From Brevundimonas sp. UBA5713 (lineage in GTDB: Bacteria; Pseudomonadota; Alphaproteobacteria; Caulobacterales; Caulobacteraceae): DNA of 64,000 bases. This document shows, one piece after another, positions 56,958-64,000 of this stretch (its first letter is position 1; each line of letters starts with the position of its first letter). The notes under the pieces were generated by a model, which made no database searches, was not told the DNA's origin, and saw only the letters and a program-made list of their open reading frames with translations. Both the position numbers and the translations under genes were made by a program. The stretch is taken from contig NZ_DIGV01000016.1 in assembly GCF_002419815.1 (NCBI RefSeq), positions 37,993 through 101,992 on the forward strand. Direction: 5' to 3'.

Positions 56958-59186
56958 TTAGTCGCGACGCGGGCGACGACCACCACGGTCACCACCTTCG
57001 CGCTTCGGACGGCCACCGGTGTCTTCCGACAGCGGGGCTTCGCCACGCTCGGCGCGCTCGGCGTTGATCTTGTCCGTCAGGTCTTCACCCGTGGTTTGAT
57101 CAACAACCTTCATCGACAGCTTGGTCTTGCCGCGATCGTCGAAGCCCAGGAATTTGACCTTGACCTCTTGGCCTTCCGAAACAACGTCAGCCGGGTTGGC
57201 CACGCGTTCCAGAGCCATTTGCGACACGTGAACCAGACCGTCACGGGCACCGAAGAAGTTCACGAACGCGCCGAAGTCGACAACCTTCACAACCTTGCCG
57301 GTGTAGATGGTGCCCACTTCCGGCTCGGCGGCGATGGAGTTGATCCAGTCGCGCGCCGCGTCGATCTTTTCTTGCTCGTTGGCAGCGATCTTGATCGTGC
57401 CGTCGTCGGCGATGTCGATCTTGGCACCGGTCTTTTCCACGATCTCGCGGATGACCTTGCCGCCCGAACCGATGACTTCGCGGATCTTGTCGACAGCGAT
57501 CTTGATCGACTCGATCTTCGGAGCGAACTCGCCCAGCTCGGTACGCGGTGCGTCCATGGCCTTGGCCATTTCACCCAGGATGTGCAGACGGCCTGCCGAA
57601 GCCTGGCTCAGAGCCTGCTCCATGATCTCCTTGGTGATGCCGGCGACCTTGATGTCCATCTGAAGGCTGGTGATGCCTTCCGACGTACCGGCCACCTTGA
57701 AGTCCATGTCGCCGAGGTGGTCTTCGTCACCCAGGATGTCCGACAGAATGGCGAACTCGCCCGACGGCTCCAGGATCAGACCCATGGCGATACCCGACAC
57801 CGGACGGATCAGCGGAACACCGGCGTCCATCAGAGCCAGCGACGAACCGCAAACGGTTGCCATCGAGGACGAGCCATTCGACTCGGTGATCTCCGACACC
57901 AGACGGATGGTGTACGGGAAGTCTTCCTTGGCCGGCAGCATCGGACGGATGGCGCGCCATGCCAGCTTGCCGTGACCGATTTCGCGGCGACCCGGCGAAC
58001 CCATGCGGCCAGCTTCACCGACCGAGTACGGCGGGAAGTTGTAGTGCAGCAGGAAGTTTTCCTTGTAGGTGCCGGTCAGGCTGTCGATGTACTGCTCGTC
58101 CTCACCGGTACCCAGCGTTGCAACGACCAGAGCCTGGGTTTCACCGCGGGTGAACAGGGCCGAACCGTGGGTGCGCGGCAGGACGCCGACTTCCGACACG
58201 ATAGCGCGGACCTTGTCGAGCGCACGACCGTCAACGCGGTGGGCGTTTTCGATGATGTCGCGACGCAAGACGTCCGCTTCACATTCCTTGAAGGCCGCCG
58301 AGAACTTCGACGAGTCAACGCCGTCCGGGTTCTCTTCGGTCTTCACGAGGGCTTCGGCAGCCTTCTTCTTGGCGGCTTCAACGCCCGAGCGACGGTCGTA
58401 CTTGCCCGGATGGGCGTAGGCCGCCTTGATCTCTTCGCCGACCAGAGCCTTGATCGAAGCGACAACGTCCGAATGGTCTTCGGCCTGGAAGTCGAACGGC
58501 TCCTTGGCAGCGTGCTCGGCCAGTTCGATGATGGCGTCGATCACCGGCTGCATGCCCGCATGAGCGAACATCAGAGCCTCGAGCATTTTCTCTTCGGAGA
58601 GCTCCTTGGCTTCCGATTCAACCATCATCAGGGCGTCGGCCGTACCGGCGACGACCAGATCCAGATCCGATGTCTCGACTTGCTCGATGGTCGGGTTCAG
58701 CACCAGCTCGCCGTCGATCAGACCGACGCGCGCGGCACCGATCGGACCCATGAACGGAACGCCCGAGATGGTCAGGGCAGCCGAAGCGGCGACCATACCC
58801 AGGATGTCCGGATCATTTTCCAGATCGTGCTGCAGAACGGTGACGATGACTTGCGTCTCGTTCTTGAAGCCCTTGACGAACAGCGGGCGGATCGGACGGT
58901 CGATCAGACGCGAAACCAGCGTCTCCTTCTCGGTCGGACGGCCTTCACGCTTGAAGTAGCCACCCGGGATCTTGCCGGCTGCGAAAGTCTTTTCTTGGTA
59001 GTTCACGGTCAGCGGGAAGAAATCCATTCCCGGCTTCGGTGCACGACCATAGACGACGGTGGCCAGAACCACGGTCTCGCCGTAGGTGGCCAGCACAGCG
59101 CCGTCAGCCTGACGGGCGATGCGACCGGTTTCCAGCGTCAGCGGGCGACCCGCCCACTCGATCGTCTTGCGTTTGATATCGAACAT
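56958..59186 (-). CDS. pnp: Polyribonucleotide nucleotidyltransferase (PNPase)
   Basis: A 742-residue 3'-5' phosphorolytic RNase of the degradosome. Two RNase PH-like halves: the first opens KTIEWAGRPLTLETGRIARQ with PLTVNYQEKTFAAGKIPGG; the second has RTHGSALFTRGETQALVVAT, SSMATVCGSSLALMDAGVPL and SDILGDEDHLGDMDFKVAGT. A KH domain (IREVIGSGGKVIREIVEKTG) and an S1 domain (GTIYTGKVVKVVDFGAFVNF) follow, and an Arg/Gly-rich tail ends it. Last gene of the infB-rbfA-truB-rpsO-pnp cluster. A 259-base gap with a perfect hairpin separates it from rpsO. Confidence 0.97.
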   Translation of the reverse strand: MFDIKRKTIEWAGRPLTLETGRIARQADGAVLATYGETVVLATVVYGRAPKPGMDFFPLTVNYQEKTFAAGKIPGGYFKREGRPTEKETLVSRLIDRPIRPLFVKGFKNETQVIVTVLQHDLENDPDILGMVAASAALTISGVPFMGPIGAARVGLIDGELVLNPTIEQVETSDLDLVVAGTADALMMVESEAKELSEEKMLEALMFAHAGMQPVIDAIIELAEHAAKEPFDFQAEDHSDVVASIKALVGEEIKAAYAHPGKYDRRSGVEAAKKKAAEALVKTEENPDGVDSSKFSAAFKECEADVLRRDIIENAHRVDGRALDKVRAIVSEVGVLPRTHGSALFTRGETQALVVATLGTGEDEQYIDSLTGTYKENFLLHYNFPPYSVGEAGRMGSPGRREIGHGKLAWRAIRPMLPAKEDFPYTIRLVSEITESNGSSSMATVCGSSLALMDAGVPLIRPVSGIAMGLILEPSGEFAILSDILGDEDHLGDMDFKVAGTSEGITSLQMDIKVAGITKEIMEQALSQASAGRLHILGEMAKAMDAPRTELGEFAPKIESIKIAVDKIREVIGSGGKVIREIVEKTGAKIDIADDGTIKIAANEQEKIDAARDWINSIAAEPEVGTIYTGKVVKVVDFGAFVNFFGARDGLVHVSQMALERVANPADVVSEGQEVKVKFLGFDDRGKTKLSMKVVDQTTGEDLTDKINAERAERGEAPLSEDTGGRPKREGGDRGGRRPRRD

Positions 59187-59383
59187 TCTTCTTCTTTCGT
59201 CTCCCGCGGGCGTATTCCCGTCGGGGGTGTGCGGAGCTTCAGGCCGTTCAGTCCTTCGGTCCCCGAAAACCTGAGGGCACGACTTGCCTCCAGATCGGTG
59301 AATGAGGACCCTTTTCTCTCGGCCCTCGCGTGGTTGCGCCGTGACGTCCCGCGGCGCTCGGGAAACTAGATACTAGGTGCAGA

Positions 59384-59415
59384 ACGAGGCGCGGACGTGA
59401 CCGTCCGCGCCTCGT
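59384..59415 (-). terminator. Perfect 13-bp hairpin between rpsO and pnp
   Basis: ACGAGGCGCGGAC (59384-59396), six-base loop, GTCCGCGCCTCGT (59403-59415). No T run. In many bacteria the rpsO-pnp gap holds a hairpin that acts as partial terminator and an RNase III cut site in the autocontrol of pnp. This one fits that place. Confidence 0.55.
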
Positions 59416-59445
59416 GGATCTTATCCGATCTGCAACCGGGGCGCC

Positions 59446-59715
59446 TTAACGACGCAGGCCCAGCTTGGCGATCAGCGCCTGGTAACGGGCGCTGTCCACC
59501 TTGTTCAGGTGGTCGAGCAGACGACGACGCTGCGAGACCAGCTTCAGCAGGCCGCGACGCGAGTGGTTGTCTTTTTTGTGGGTCTTGAAGTGCTCGGTCA
59601 GGTTGGCAATGCGCTCCGAGAGGATTGCAACTTGCACTTCGGCCGAACCGGTGTCGCCTTGCGAGCGAGCGTTTTCAGCGATGACCTCAGCCTTGCGGGC
59701 AGCAGTAATCGACAT
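59446..59715 (-). CDS. rpsO: 30S ribosomal protein S15
   Basis: An 89-residue primary 16S-binding protein. MSITAARKAEVIAENARSQG, GDTGSAEVQVAILSERI, LTEHFKTHKKDNHSRRGLL and LVSQRRRLLDHLNKVD match S15 end to end. It lies 12 bases downstream of truB. Confidence 0.97.
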   Translation of the reverse strand: MSITAARKAEVIAENARSQGDTGSAEVQVAILSERIANLTEHFKTHKKDNHSRRGLLKLVSQRRRLLDHLNKVDSARYQALIAKLGLRR

Positions 59716-59727
59716 CGTGTAACTCCA

Positions 59728-60660
59728 TTAAGGGAGGTTAAAAACGCGGTCGGGTTCTAATCGACCGGCCTTGAGACTGCAGAGCGCCACCAGTGTTTCG
59801 CCCTCGAAAGCCGAGACCAGTTGCGATCCGGTGTTTAGCCGGGCCTCAAGCTGCTCAACCTGTCGGGGAAGCAAAACAATGGGTCGTCCCTGCCTCAAAG
59901 AGAAGGCGTCCTGTTCCGTCACGGCCAAATCCGGGATGTCGTCCAGAGCGGTCGAGACGGGCAGTAAGCCATCCGAGGCGCTGCCCTTATGCGCCAAATC
60001 CTCGAGAAAATCCAGTGTGACGGCGTTCTGCACGTTGAACGGCCCCACCATTTCGCGTCTCAGGACCGAAACGTGCCCCTCTGCCCCCAGTACCGAGGCA
60101 AGATCGCGCGCCAGCGAGCGGACATAAACGCCCTTGCCCGTGCGCATGGTGATTTCGACATGGTCTTCATCCGGCGCATTCGTCACCGCCGCCTCGTGGA
60201 TGGTGACACGACGCGATTGCAGTTCAACTTCAACACCTTCGCGGGCCAGATCATAGGCGCGTTCGCCATTGACGCGGATCGCCGAGAAGGCAGGAGGCAC
60301 CTGATCGATGTCGCCGACGAACTGAGGCAGGGCAGCTTCCACCGCGTCCACACTGGGGCGCACGTCCGAGCGACCAATCACCTGGCCTTCACGGTCGATG
60401 CTGTCGGTTGAAATGCCCCAGTGGATGACGAAGCGATAAATTTTCTGCGCCTCCATCATAAAGGGCACAGTCTTGGTCGCCTCGCCCAGCGCGATCGGCA
60501 GAATGCCCGAGGCTAGTGGGTCGAGCGTACCGGCATGACCTGCCTTTTGCGCATTGAACAGGCGGCGTACCTTGGTCACCGCCTCGGTCGAGCCCATTTC
60601 GTAAGGCTTATCCAGACAGACCCAGCCGTTGACGATATCGCCCTTCTTGCGACGCGCCAT
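59728..60660 (-). CDS. truB: tRNA pseudouridine(55) synthase
   Basis: A 310-residue enzyme that makes pseudouridine 55 in the tRNA T-loop. NGWVCLDKPYEMGSTEAVTK, GHAGTLDPLASGILPIALG (catalytic Asp), KIYRFVIHWGISTDSIDREG, and PPAFSAIRVNGERAYDLARE are family signatures. A PUA-like end (about 245-310) completes it. Its start overlaps the rbfA stop by one base. Confidence 0.95.
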   Translation of the reverse strand: MARRKKGDIVNGWVCLDKPYEMGSTEAVTKVRRLFNAQKAGHAGTLDPLASGILPIALGEATKTVPFMMEAQKIYRFVIHWGISTDSIDREGQVIGRSDVRPSVDAVEAALPQFVGDIDQVPPAFSAIRVNGERAYDLAREGVEVELQSRRVTIHEAAVTNAPDEDHVEITMRTGKGVYVRSLARDLASVLGAEGHVSVLRREMVGPFNVQNAVTLDFLEDLAHKGSASDGLLPVSTALDDIPDLAVTEQDAFSLRQGRPIVLLPRQVEQLEARLNTGSQLVSAFEGETLVALCSLKAGRLEPDRVFNLP

Positions 60661-61112
60661 CAGTCTTCCTGCGGCTCGTCTTTGCGTTGCAGGTCGGCCT
60701 GAATGCGCGGATCGCTGAACAACTGGTCCATGGCGTGCGCGGCATTGAAGCTCTTGTCGTGCAAGAAGCGAAGTTCAGGCGTGTATTTCATATCGATGCG
60801 GCGACCCAGCAGGCCGCGCACGAATTTGGCGTGTTCGTTCAGCGCCTTTTCGACGTCGTCTTCGAGGCCATTGGTGTCAGCGGTCGTGACGCCTGCGCCC
60901 AGCGGTTCGACAAAGACCGTAGCGTGGCGCAGATCGGGGCTCATGCGCACTTCGGTGACGGTCAGCGAGACGCCGGTCAGGACTTCGTCGTGGATTTCGT
61001 TTTCACGCAGCACATCGACCAGCGCGTGACGGATCAGCTCGCCTGCGCGCAGCTGGCGCTGGCTGGGGCCTTGCGGGCCGGTGGCGTTGCGGGTGTGTTG
61101 TTTGCGGGCCAT
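60660..61112 (-). CDS. rbfA: Ribosome-binding factor A
   Basis: A 150-residue 16S maturation factor. SQRQLRAGELIRHALVDVLR, the KH-like strand VSLTVTEVRMSPDLRHATVF and RRIDMKYTPELRFLHDKSFN are typical. ATG 61112 follows GGAGGCAGG. A longer frame to 61166 is not supported. Usually infB is directly upstream, but here two unrelated genes intervene. Confidence 0.94.
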   Translation of the reverse strand: MARKQHTRNATGPQGPSQRQLRAGELIRHALVDVLRENEIHDEVLTGVSLTVTEVRMSPDLRHATVFVEPLGAGVTTADTNGLEDDVEKALNEHAKFVRGLLGRRIDMKYTPELRFLHDKSFNAAHAMDQLFSDPRIQADLQRKDEPQED

Positions 61113-61208
61113 GGGACCTGCCTCCTTCATCTTCGCGCCGCCGGGGATCGGACGCCGGCTGACCAACGCGAAGGGGGCGGTCTAGTCATCTTGAGCGCGC
61201 AAGTCCAG

Positions 61209-61922
61209 TTAGACCCCTTGGGACGAAGGGTCAGACCTTGGAGGTAACTGTCGGACAGACCGGGCCACTTCGGACGACAAAAGCGCGCGACCGACAGGCA
61301 TATCCAGCCCGCCTGCGTGCAGCACCGCCGCCATCCAGTGATTGCAAAGCTTGAACACCGAGAACCGTTCGCGGCTGGCGAAATATCGGGTGTCTTCAGG
61401 GGTATAGGCATCCCGATGGCCGGTCAGTATCGGTTGGCCTTCGGGTGATACGGCGACGGATCGGGCAATACGTGCGCGTAGAGCCAAGGCCCCCTCATCG
61501 GTCAGCGGGGCGGCATAGGCTTCGTCGCCCCACATCTGCACAGGCGTGCGGTCAATCGCAATCAGTTGCAGCACAGCCGCTGAGCCGCCCGGGGAAAACA
61601 GCGCCCGAGCACCGTCCAGCAGGCGATCTCGGATAGGTTCGCGGGACTGGTAAAAGGTCTGATCACCCCAGCCTATCAGGACCCATTCCCCCTGCCCGCT
61701 GCGTGTCGAGGTCTGCCTGACGGCTTCCGCCAAGGCATCATCCTTGGCCAGCATCAAGGCGCGCGGTACGGCCAGATCCGTGTGATAGCCGTTGTCCAGC
61801 AAGTAGACGGTATGACTGATTGGGCCTGATGGCAAGCGGCCCTTCCAGTCAGCAGTCCACCATCCCGCCAGCCCTGCCGCGACGGCCAGCAGGGACAGAA
61901 GGGTGATCCAACGGACTTTCAC
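61209..61922 (-). CDS. TIGR02117/DUF2459 family protein
   Basis: A 237-residue protein with one N-terminal membrane segment (WITLLSLLAVAAGLAGWWTA). The rest looks periplasmic. VYLLDNGYHTDLAVPRALM, EWVLIGWGDQTFYQSREPI and LCNHWMAAVLHAGGLDMPV are signature stretches of TIGR02117, a family first noted beside urease clusters and of unknown function. The conserved His and Cys/His residues resemble a papain-like or NlpC-like arrangement, which is only an impression. Start GTG 61922. The gene begins 2 bases after the preceding stop. Confidence 0.82.
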   Translation of the reverse strand: MKVRWITLLSLLAVAAGLAGWWTADWKGRLPSGPISHTVYLLDNGYHTDLAVPRALMLAKDDALAEAVRQTSTRSGQGEWVLIGWGDQTFYQSREPIRDRLLDGARALFSPGGSAAVLQLIAIDRTPVQMWGDEAYAAPLTDEGALALRARIARSVAVSPEGQPILTGHRDAYTPEDTRYFASRERFSVFKLCNHWMAAVLHAGGLDMPVGRALLSSEVARSVRQLPPRSDPSSQGV

Positions 61923-61924
61923 CT

Positions 61925-62452
61925 TTACCGATCCGCAGGCAGTTCGCTGACGGCACCCGGTGGCTGGGCCCATTCGCCGCGATAGCGATAGCTGAGCGCG
62001 GCGCAATGGCGATACTTGCCGTCCGCCCATAGTCCGACCGCGTGTAATGTGGTGGGCGTACCGGTGCGAAGGCGGCTGGCGATGATCCAGGTCTGATCGG
62101 CCCCCGGACACAGGGCGCGGCCCAGAGCTGGGCCGTCACCTTGCGGGCCGAGGCTGTAGATCTGGTTGGCGGTCGAGCCTTCCGGCAGTTGGCCCAGCAC
62201 CTGTGACGGGCCTCCGCGCACAAAACGGGCCGAGCCCCGCGCCGTGGTCGAAAACAGGCCCCGCAGCGCGGTCGCGCCAAACATCCCGCGATCCACCTCC
62301 AGCGTAATACCGCGCGTCAGCGACTGGGTCAGGCGGTCAGCGGCGTCATAGCTATAAAAGCGCACATCAGCCGCAGCTGGCAAGGCGAACGCCATAGCCA
62401 GCAGACCCGACACCGGAGCCATGAGGCTGTAAGCCATCCTCATACGTCGCAT
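61925..62452 (-). CDS. Secreted protein of unknown function
   Basis: A 175-residue protein with a signal peptide (MAYSLMAPVSGLLAMAFALP then AAADVRF). The mature part opens RFYSYDAADRLTQSLTRGIT and contains LGQLPEGSTANQIYSLGPQG. Two Cys (ALCPGADQ and YRHCAAL) may form a disulfide. I do not recognise the family. ATG 62452 has GGGAGAGA ahead; other ATGs at 62443 and 62437 are possible. It forms a tight pair with the TIGR02117 gene. Confidence 0.72.
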   Translation of the reverse strand: MRRMRMAYSLMAPVSGLLAMAFALPAAADVRFYSYDAADRLTQSLTRGITLEVDRGMFGATALRGLFSTTARGSARFVRGGPSQVLGQLPEGSTANQIYSLGPQGDGPALGRALCPGADQTWIIASRLRTGTPTTLHAVGLWADGKYRHCAALSYRYRGEWAQPPGAVSELPADR

Positions 62453-62526
62453 ACACAATCTCTCCCGACACCCCCGCGTCGTACCACCCTAGCGTGATGG
62501 CCTGCAGCGGTGAAGGCCAAAGAAAA

Positions 62527-62552
62527 AGGCGCGGTTCGTGTGAACCGCGCCT
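62527..62552 (-). terminator. Rho-independent terminator after infB
   Basis: AGGCGCGGTTC (62527-62537), loop, GAACCGCGCCT (62542-62552). On the minus strand it is followed by TTTTTCTTT. It cuts infB off from rbfA, so rbfA and the genes after it need another promoter. Confidence 0.88.
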
Positions 62553-62590
62553 CTTGTCCTGAACGTCCGCCGTGCGGATCAGATCGCATC

Positions 62591-64000
62591 CTAGTCGAGG
62601 GTGCGCTTGATCTCTTCCACGGTGAAGCACTCGATGTAGTCGCCTTCCTTGATGTCCTGGAAGCCGGCGAACTGCATGCCGCACTCTTGACCCGACGGCA
62701 CTTCGTTGACCTCGTCCTTGAAGCGCTTGAGGGTGTTGAGCACGCCCAGTTCCAGCACCACCACGTCGTCGCGGATGATACGGACGCGAGCGCCCTTGCG
62801 GACCACGCCTTCGGTGACACGGCAGCCGGCGATACGGCCAACCTTGGTGATGTCGAAGGCTTGCAGCACCTTGGCGTTACCCAGGAAGGTTTCGCGTTGG
62901 ATCGGTGCCAGCATGCCCGACAGCACGCCCTTAATGTCATCCAGCAGGTCGTAGATGATCGAGTAGTAGCGGATCTCGACGCCTTCACGCTCGGCCAGAT
63001 CACGTGCCTGCTTGGAAGCACGGACGTTGAAGCCGAGGATCGGAGCACCGGCCGACTTGGCCAGGTTCACGTCGCTCTCGGTGATACCACCCGCTTGGCT
63101 CAGCACGATACGCGCGCGGACTTCGTCCGTGCCCATCTTGTCCAGCGAAGCCGAAATCGCTTCGGCGGTGCCTTGCACGTCCGACTTGATGACAACCGGC
63201 AGTTCGCTGATCTTCTTCGAGCCCAGCTTGGCCATCATGTCAGCCAGTGACAGAGCGCCGCCCGACACCTGAGACTTCTCGCGCTTGCTGCGCTGACGGT
63301 ATTCCACCAGCTCGCGGGCGCGGGCTTCGGATTCCACCACAGCGAACACGTCGCCCGGAGTCGGAGCCTCGGACAGGCCGAGGATTTCGACCGGCAGGGC
63401 CGGACCGGCTTCGGAAAGCTGTTCGTTGCGCTCGTTCAGCAGGGCGCGAACCTTGCCCCATGCCGAACCGGCCACGACGATGTCGCCACGCTTCAGCGTA
63501 CCGCGCTTGACCAGAACGGTCGCCACCGCGCCACGGCCCTTGTCGAGCTGGGCTTCGATGACAACGCCTTCGGCCGAACGGTCCGGATTAGCGCGCAGGT
63601 CCATCACTTCGGCTTGAAGCAGGATGGCGTCGGTCAGGCCGTTCAGGTTGGTGCGTTCCTTGGCCGACAGCTCCACGATCATGGTGTCGCCGCCGTAGGC
63701 TTCGGCCACGATTTCGTGTTGCAGCAGCTCATTGATGACCTTTTGCGGGTCAGCACCGGGCTTATCGATCTTGTTCACGGCCACGATGATCGGCGAACCG
63801 GCAGCCTTGGCGTGCTGGATCGCTTCAACCGTCTGCGGCATCACGCCGTCGTCGGCAGCCACAACCAGAACCACGATGTCGGTCACGGTCGCACCGCGAG
63901 CACGCATGGCCGAGAAGGCGGCGTGACCCGGGGTATCGAGGAAGGTGATGCGTTGACCGCCTTCCAGACGAACCTGATAGGCACCGATGTGCTGGGTGAT
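62591..64000 (-). CDS. infB: Translation initiation factor IF-2, C-terminal part (cut by window end)
   Basis: The frame is open to the window edge and covers about 470 C-terminal residues of IF-2. At the edge TQHIGAYQVRL, FLDTPGHAAFSAMRARGA (G3) and VVLVVAADDGVMPQT appear, then NKID (G4). Domains II, III and IV follow, with VKRGTLKRGDIVVAG, VVIKSDVQGTAEAISASLDK, LARREG-like LAEREGVEIRYYSIIYDLLD and GRIAGCRVTEGVVRKGARVR. The N-terminal domain and G1 box lie outside. It is the first gene of the ribosome-maturation cluster seen here. Confidence 0.97.
   Translation of the reverse strand: MTQHIGAYQVRLEGGQRITFLDTPGHAAFSAMRARGATVTDIVVLVVAADDGVMPQTVEAIQHAKAAGSPIIVAVNKIDKPGADPQKVINELLQHEIVAEAYGGDTMIVELSAKERTNLNGLTDAILLQAEVMDLRANPDRSAEGVVIEAQLDKGRGAVATVLVKRGTLKRGDIVVAGSAWGKVRALLNERNEQLSEAGPALPVEILGLSEAPTPGDVFAVVESEARARELVEYRQRSKREKSQVSGGALSLADMMAKLGSKKISELPVVIKSDVQGTAEAISASLDKMGTDEVRARIVLSQAGGITESDVNLAKSAGAPILGFNVRASKQARDLAEREGVEIRYYSIIYDLLDDIKGVLSGMLAPIQRETFLGNAKVLQAFDITKVGRIAGCRVTEGVVRKGARVRIIRDDVVVLELGVLNTLKRFKDEVNEVPSGQECGMQFAGFQDIKEGDYIECFTVEEIKRTLD

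Overview
The window reads as a chromosomal segment of an alphaproteobacterium, most likely of the order Caulobacterales. The grounds are the RegB/RegA/SenC set, MmcB, a DUF2794 protein, UrcA-family proteins, a flagellin with Caulobacter-like ends, an alphaproteobacterial-type HisRS and intracellular PHB depolymerase. The genus is not certain; G+C looks near 60 percent by eye, which would fit Asticcacaulis better than Brevundimonas. Most of the 64 kb is dense housekeeping DNA with short intergenic gaps and many rho-independent terminators.

Layout: 1-3735 holds a truncated ring-cleavage dioxygenase/esterase fusion, a glutathione S-transferase and an unusually long flagellin. 3753-12906 is a genomic island inserted at the 3' end of tRNA-Ala(CGC). 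It carries a single-chain Type ISP restriction-modification enzyme, a two-domain nuclease with a NucS/DUF91-like half and a PUA/EVE-like half, a small orphan gene, about 600 bases of strongly structured non-coding DNA and a tyrosine integrase beside the tRNA. 13093-17747 holds YggT, a 3-hydroxyacyl-CoA dehydrogenase, two membrane proteins and hisS. 18109-25788 holds an M13 peptidase, a TetR regulator, a Rieske oxygenase, an alpha/beta hydrolase and a class A penicillin-binding protein. 25798-33671 holds PHB depolymerase, a YgjP-like metallopeptidase, SenC, the RegB-RegA redox two-component system, MmcB, an acetyltransferase, ThpR, a BI-1 protein and DUF2794. 33816-36510 holds fabI, DoxX, BenE and a DUF1508 protein.

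36603-39240 is ffh-rpsP-rimM. 39794-49362 holds two UrcA proteins, an M3 peptidase, murI, a lipoprotein, coaBC, dut, a BLUF photoreceptor, an EamA exporter, dapB and dnaJ. 49666-55266 holds dnaK, alkB, a dienelactone hydrolase and grpE-hrcA, so the heat-shock genes dnaK, dnaJ, grpE and hrcA lie close together. 55490-64000 holds rph, a small lipoprotein and the infB-(two extra genes)-rbfA-truB-rpsO-pnp translation and RNA-decay cluster, with infB cut by the window end.

The most interesting parts are the defence island, above all its structured non-coding block and the nuclease/reader protein; a covarying hairpin family found in three intergenic regions; the flagellin with a duplicated inserted beta module; and the dioxygenase-esterase fusion at the left edge. 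Everything here was read by eye from the sequence. No database search, folding program or alignment was run.
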